DNA from: Burkholderiales bacterium
GTDB lineage: Bacteria; Pseudomonadota; Gammaproteobacteria; Burkholderiales; Burkholderiaceae_C
Assembly: GCA_947474415.1 (NCBI GenBank)
Contig: CANJKD010000051.1
Coordinates: forward strand, 1-9,058
Length of the DNA: 9,058 nucleotides
Direction: 5' to 3'
In this document: one piece after another, positions 7,643 to 9,058 of the stretch
Layout of the letters: every line of letters begins with the position of its first letter
Numbering within the stretch: the first letter of the stretch is position 1
The notes under the pieces: model-generated
The model's input: the letters and a program-made list of their open reading frames with translations, nothing else
Told to the model about the DNA's origin: nothing
Databases searched by the model: none
Position numbers and translations under genes: made by a program

Positions 7643-8278
7643 ATGCCCCTGCCGTCGCTCGATACCCTGCTGGCTGCAGCCGATACGGCGTTGCGTACGC
7701 TGTCCGGTGCAAGCCACGCTTCAAGGCCGCGCCCGGTGCCGCTTGACACGTCAAGCGCGGCGCTGGCGGACGACCAGCGCCGCCTGTCCGGCGCTTTGAT
7801 GCGTGTGAACCACGTGGGCGAGGTTTGCGCCCAGGCCCTCTACAGCGCGCAAGGCTTGAGCACCCGGAGCCCCGAGTTGCGTTTGCAGTTTGAAGCTGCC
7901 GCACGCGAAGAAACTGACCACCTGGCCTGGACCCAGCAACGGCTGGTCGAGTTGGGTTCGCACACCAGCTTCCTGAACCCGCTGTGGTACGCCGGCGCGT
8001 TCGGCATCGGCCTGCTGGCAGGCCGCATCGGCGACGCAATCAGTTTGGGCTTCGTGGTCGAAACCGAACACCAGGTTGAACAACACCTCGACAGCCATTT
8101 GCATCGGCTGCCGGCCGAAGACACGGCCTCGCGAGCCATCATTGAGCAGATGAAGGACGACGAGATTCGCCACGCGGCCACGGCCGAACGCGCGGGCGCC
8201 GCGCGCCTGCCGGCGCCAGTTCGCTGGGCAATGGCGCTGGCCGGCCGCGTGATGACCGGCACAGCGCACTACGTCTGA
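7643..8278 (+). CDS. coq7: Coq7-type di-iron demethoxyubiquinone hydroxylase
   Basis: This is a membrane-associated di-iron monooxygenase that hydroxylates C6 of the ubiquinone precursor ring (2-polyprenyl-3-methyl-6-methoxy-1,4-benzoquinol) near the end of ubiquinone synthesis. Many betaproteobacteria use it where E. coli uses UbiF. The 211-residue protein has the complete set of six iron ligands at the expected spacing: Glu60 (NHVGEV), Glu90 and His93 (EETDH), Glu142 ([10 protein letters not shown]), Glu174 and His177 (DDEIRH). The hydrophobic helix at about 115-138 is the likely membrane-contacting segment. Length is typical of bacterial Coq7 (about 210-215). ATG 7643 is preceded only by a weak purine stretch and no clear Shine-Dalgarno sequence; it is divergent from the porin and convergent with the OsmC gene, 22 bases apart with no terminator between. 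Confidence 0.97.
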   Translation: MPLPSLDTLLAAADTALRTLSGASHASRPRPVPLDTSSAALADDQRRLSGALMRVNHVGEVCAQALYSAQGLSTRSPELRLQFEAAAREETDHLAWTQQRLVELGSHTSFLNPLWYAGAFGIGLLAGRIGDAISLGFVVETEHQVEQHLDSHLHRLPAEDTASRAIIEQMKDDEIRHAATAERAGAARLPAPVRWAMALAGRVMTGTAHYV

Positions 8279-8300
8279 GGCCGGTGCGTGCTGCCTGACT

Positions 8301-8720
8301 TCAGGTCTTGATCTCGAAACTGGTGGTGATCTCGGCGGTCTTGGCCAGCATGATGCTGGCCGAGCAGTACTTTTCATGCGACATGCGCACCGCTCGCTCG
8401 ACGGCCGCTTCAGTGAGCGCAGGCCCGCTGACGACGAAGTGCATGTGGATCTTCGTGAACACCTTCGGGTCAGTCGCCGCGCGTTCGCAAGTCACCGCAA
8501 CCTGGCAACCCCGCACATCGTGACGGCCGCGCTGAAGGATCAGCACCACGTCGTAGGCAGTGCAGCCGCCGGTGCCAGCGAGCACGGTTTCCATCGGCCT
8601 CGGAGCAAGGTCGCGGCCACCACCATCGGGGGCCCCGTCCATCATCAGCAAATGACCGCTGCCCGTTTCCGCCGAGAAAGCCATGCCGCTCTGGGGCAGC
8701 CAATTGATTGTGCATTCCAT
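8301..8720 (-). CDS. OsmC-family protein, YhfA type
   Basis: OsmC-family proteins are small cytoplasmic homodimers, several of which reduce organic hydroperoxides through a pair of cysteines. This 139-residue protein keeps both: Cys53 in LAGTGGCTAYDVV and Cys119 in SHEKYCSASIML. Overall sequence, including SGHLLMMDG, RPMETVL and VLILQRGRHDV, resembles E. coli YhfA (134 residues), a subgroup whose substrate is not well established. ATG 8720 is chosen because GGAG lies 7 bases upstream and the product then has family length; the frame runs on to 8906 without homology. It is convergent with coq7. A hairpin sits directly ahead of its ribosome binding site. Family is sure; peroxidase activity is inferred. 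Confidence 0.94.
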   Translation of the reverse strand: MECTINWLPQSGMAFSAETGSGHLLMMDGAPDGGGRDLAPRPMETVLAGTGGCTAYDVVLILQRGRHDVRGCQVAVTCERAATDPKVFTKIHMHFVVSGPALTEAAVERAVRMSHEKYCSASIMLAKTAEITTSFEIKT

Positions 8721-8734
8721 GGTTGAACTCCGTG

Positions 8735-8754
8735 CTGGCCGCAGCGTGCGGCAG
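8735..8754 (-). promoter_or_regulatory. Small inverted repeat just ahead of the OsmC ribosome binding site
   Basis: GCCGCA and TGCGGC (8738-8752) pair perfectly over a 3-base loop and can extend by two pairs with one bulge. The hairpin ends 3 bases before the GGAG of the OsmC-family gene. It could be an operator or an mRNA hairpin; the sequence does not tell which. Confidence 0.3.
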
Positions 8755-8829
8755 TTGCGTATTCGCGTGTATTTTGGGGCGTTCGCGAGGCGGTTGGAAC
8801 GGTCTCCCCAGAACGTCCCGCCGTATTTA

Positions 8830-8858
8830 TTGCAGCGCAGCAAAAATAGGCCTACACT
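8830..8858 (+). promoter_or_regulatory. Candidate sigma70 promoter for a small RNA
   Basis: TTGCAG (8830-8835, 3 of 6) lies 17 bases before TACACT (8853-8858, 4 of 6), with an A-rich stretch in the spacer. The predicted start is near 8865, and no protein gene follows on this strand before the terminator at 8951-8981. Confidence 0.4.
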
Positions 8859-8864
8859 GCTCCG

Positions 8865-8981
8865 CATACAGCCAGCCGCGAGCCGCCGAAATCGGGCGCC
8901 GGGCACCCGCTGGAACGTTTGTCTCCTCCACCTCCTCCATTGGTGGATTCAGCCCAAGGCAGCAATGCATTGGGCTTTTTT
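8865..8981 (+). ncRNA. Candidate small RNA with two anti-Shine-Dalgarno CTCCTCC motifs
   Basis: Between a promoter-like element and a strong terminator lie about 117 bases without a plausible start codon. The 5' part is GC-rich and can be closed by CCAGC (8872-8876) with GCTGG (8909-8913). Then come two copies of CTCCTCC (8923-8929, 8932-8938), each complementary to a strong ribosome binding site. The second is displayed mainly in the 9-base loop of a hairpin made by TCCACC (8927-8932) and GGTGGA (8942-8947). The 3' end is the terminator hairpin with its T-run, as in Hfq-dependent small RNAs. The arrangement recalls the CcsR-type RNAs of alphaproteobacteria that expose CUCCUCC loops, but homology is not shown. 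The alternative is that the hairpins only end a long coq7 read-through transcript. Both ends are predicted. Confidence 0.5.
8951..8981 (+). terminator. Rho-independent terminator
   Basis: AGCCCAA (8951-8957) pairs with TTGGGCT (8970-8976). Inside it, after one G-A mismatch, GCA pairs with TGC around a GCAA (GNRA) tetraloop. Six T's (8976-8981) follow. It works on the + strand only; no matching T-run exists for the minus strand. No + strand protein gene ends near it, the closest being coq7, 670 bases upstream. Confidence 0.88.
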
Positions 8982-9058
8982 CTTGGGTCCCTGGCATGGC
9001 AGCGACGTCTCGAATCACCGGGGCTAGGCAACGTATGATGCTGCGCCGCAAATCGCCG
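8982..9058 (+). other. Right-edge sequence with a possible -10 element or gene start
   Basis: TATGAT (9034-9039) is a 5 of 6 match to a -10 box, but the hexamer 17 bases upstream is a poor -35. The same bases contain ATGATG opening the frame MMLRRKSP to the window edge, preceded by TAGG 6 bases before. Either a promoter or the start of a gene is possible; the window ends too soon to decide. Confidence 0.2.

Noticed and set aside
8827..9051. 74-codon minus-strand frame upstream of the OsmC gene
   Set aside because: It covers the candidate small RNA and its terminator in reverse, has no ribosome binding site and no recognisable sequence.
1..9058. CRISPR arrays, insertion sequences, tRNA genes, prophage or integrase signatures
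   Set aside because: No regularly spaced direct repeats, transposase or integrase motifs, or tRNA-like T-loop sequences were seen on either strand.

Overview
The window reads as the chromosome of a GC-rich betaproteobacterium, most likely Burkholderiales (Comamonadaceae or a close relative). The evidence is the classical small Burkholderiales-type porin, a Coq7-type ubiquinone hydroxylase, the style of LysA, and the codon use. All assignments come from reading motifs in the sequence; no database search was possible.

Layout from left to right. (1) Bases 1-477 (+) hold the C-terminal part of diaminopimelate decarboxylase, LysA, cut by the window edge. (2) Bases 474-6173 (-) hold a complete five-gene peptide-type ABC importer operon, transcribed right to left: permease B (5193-6173), periplasmic binding protein (3530-5104), permease C (2533-3477), ATPase D (1505-2491), ATPase F (474-1508). 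D and F overlap by ATGA, and F overlaps the convergent lysA stop by 4 bases. A sigma70-like promoter (6200-6228) lies just ahead of the first gene. The binding-protein gene sits second, between the two permease genes, instead of first. It is preceded by an 88-base spacer with two interleaved 7-bp inverted repeats, one of which covers its ribosome binding site. (3) Bases 6314-7387 (-) hold a trimeric general porin with a strong ribosome binding site, a leader hairpin and a clear rho-independent terminator. (4) Bases 7643-8278 (+) hold coq7, and bases 8301-8720 (-) hold a YhfA-type OsmC-family gene, convergent with coq7. (5) Bases 8721-9058 hold no convincing protein gene. They carry a + strand promoter-like element, about 115 bases of structured sequence with two CTCCTCC (anti-Shine-Dalgarno) motifs, and a textbook terminator ending at 8981. 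Together these look like an unannotated small RNA gene.

Functionally, the importer would take up peptides or similar nitrogenous solutes that pass the outer membrane, possibly through porins such as the neighbouring one. LysA makes lysine, Coq7 makes ubiquinone and the OsmC protein probably handles thiol or peroxide chemistry; these are housekeeping genes without an evident shared pathway. The candidate small RNA at the right end and the 88-base leader of the binding-protein gene are the two places most likely to hold undescribed biology.
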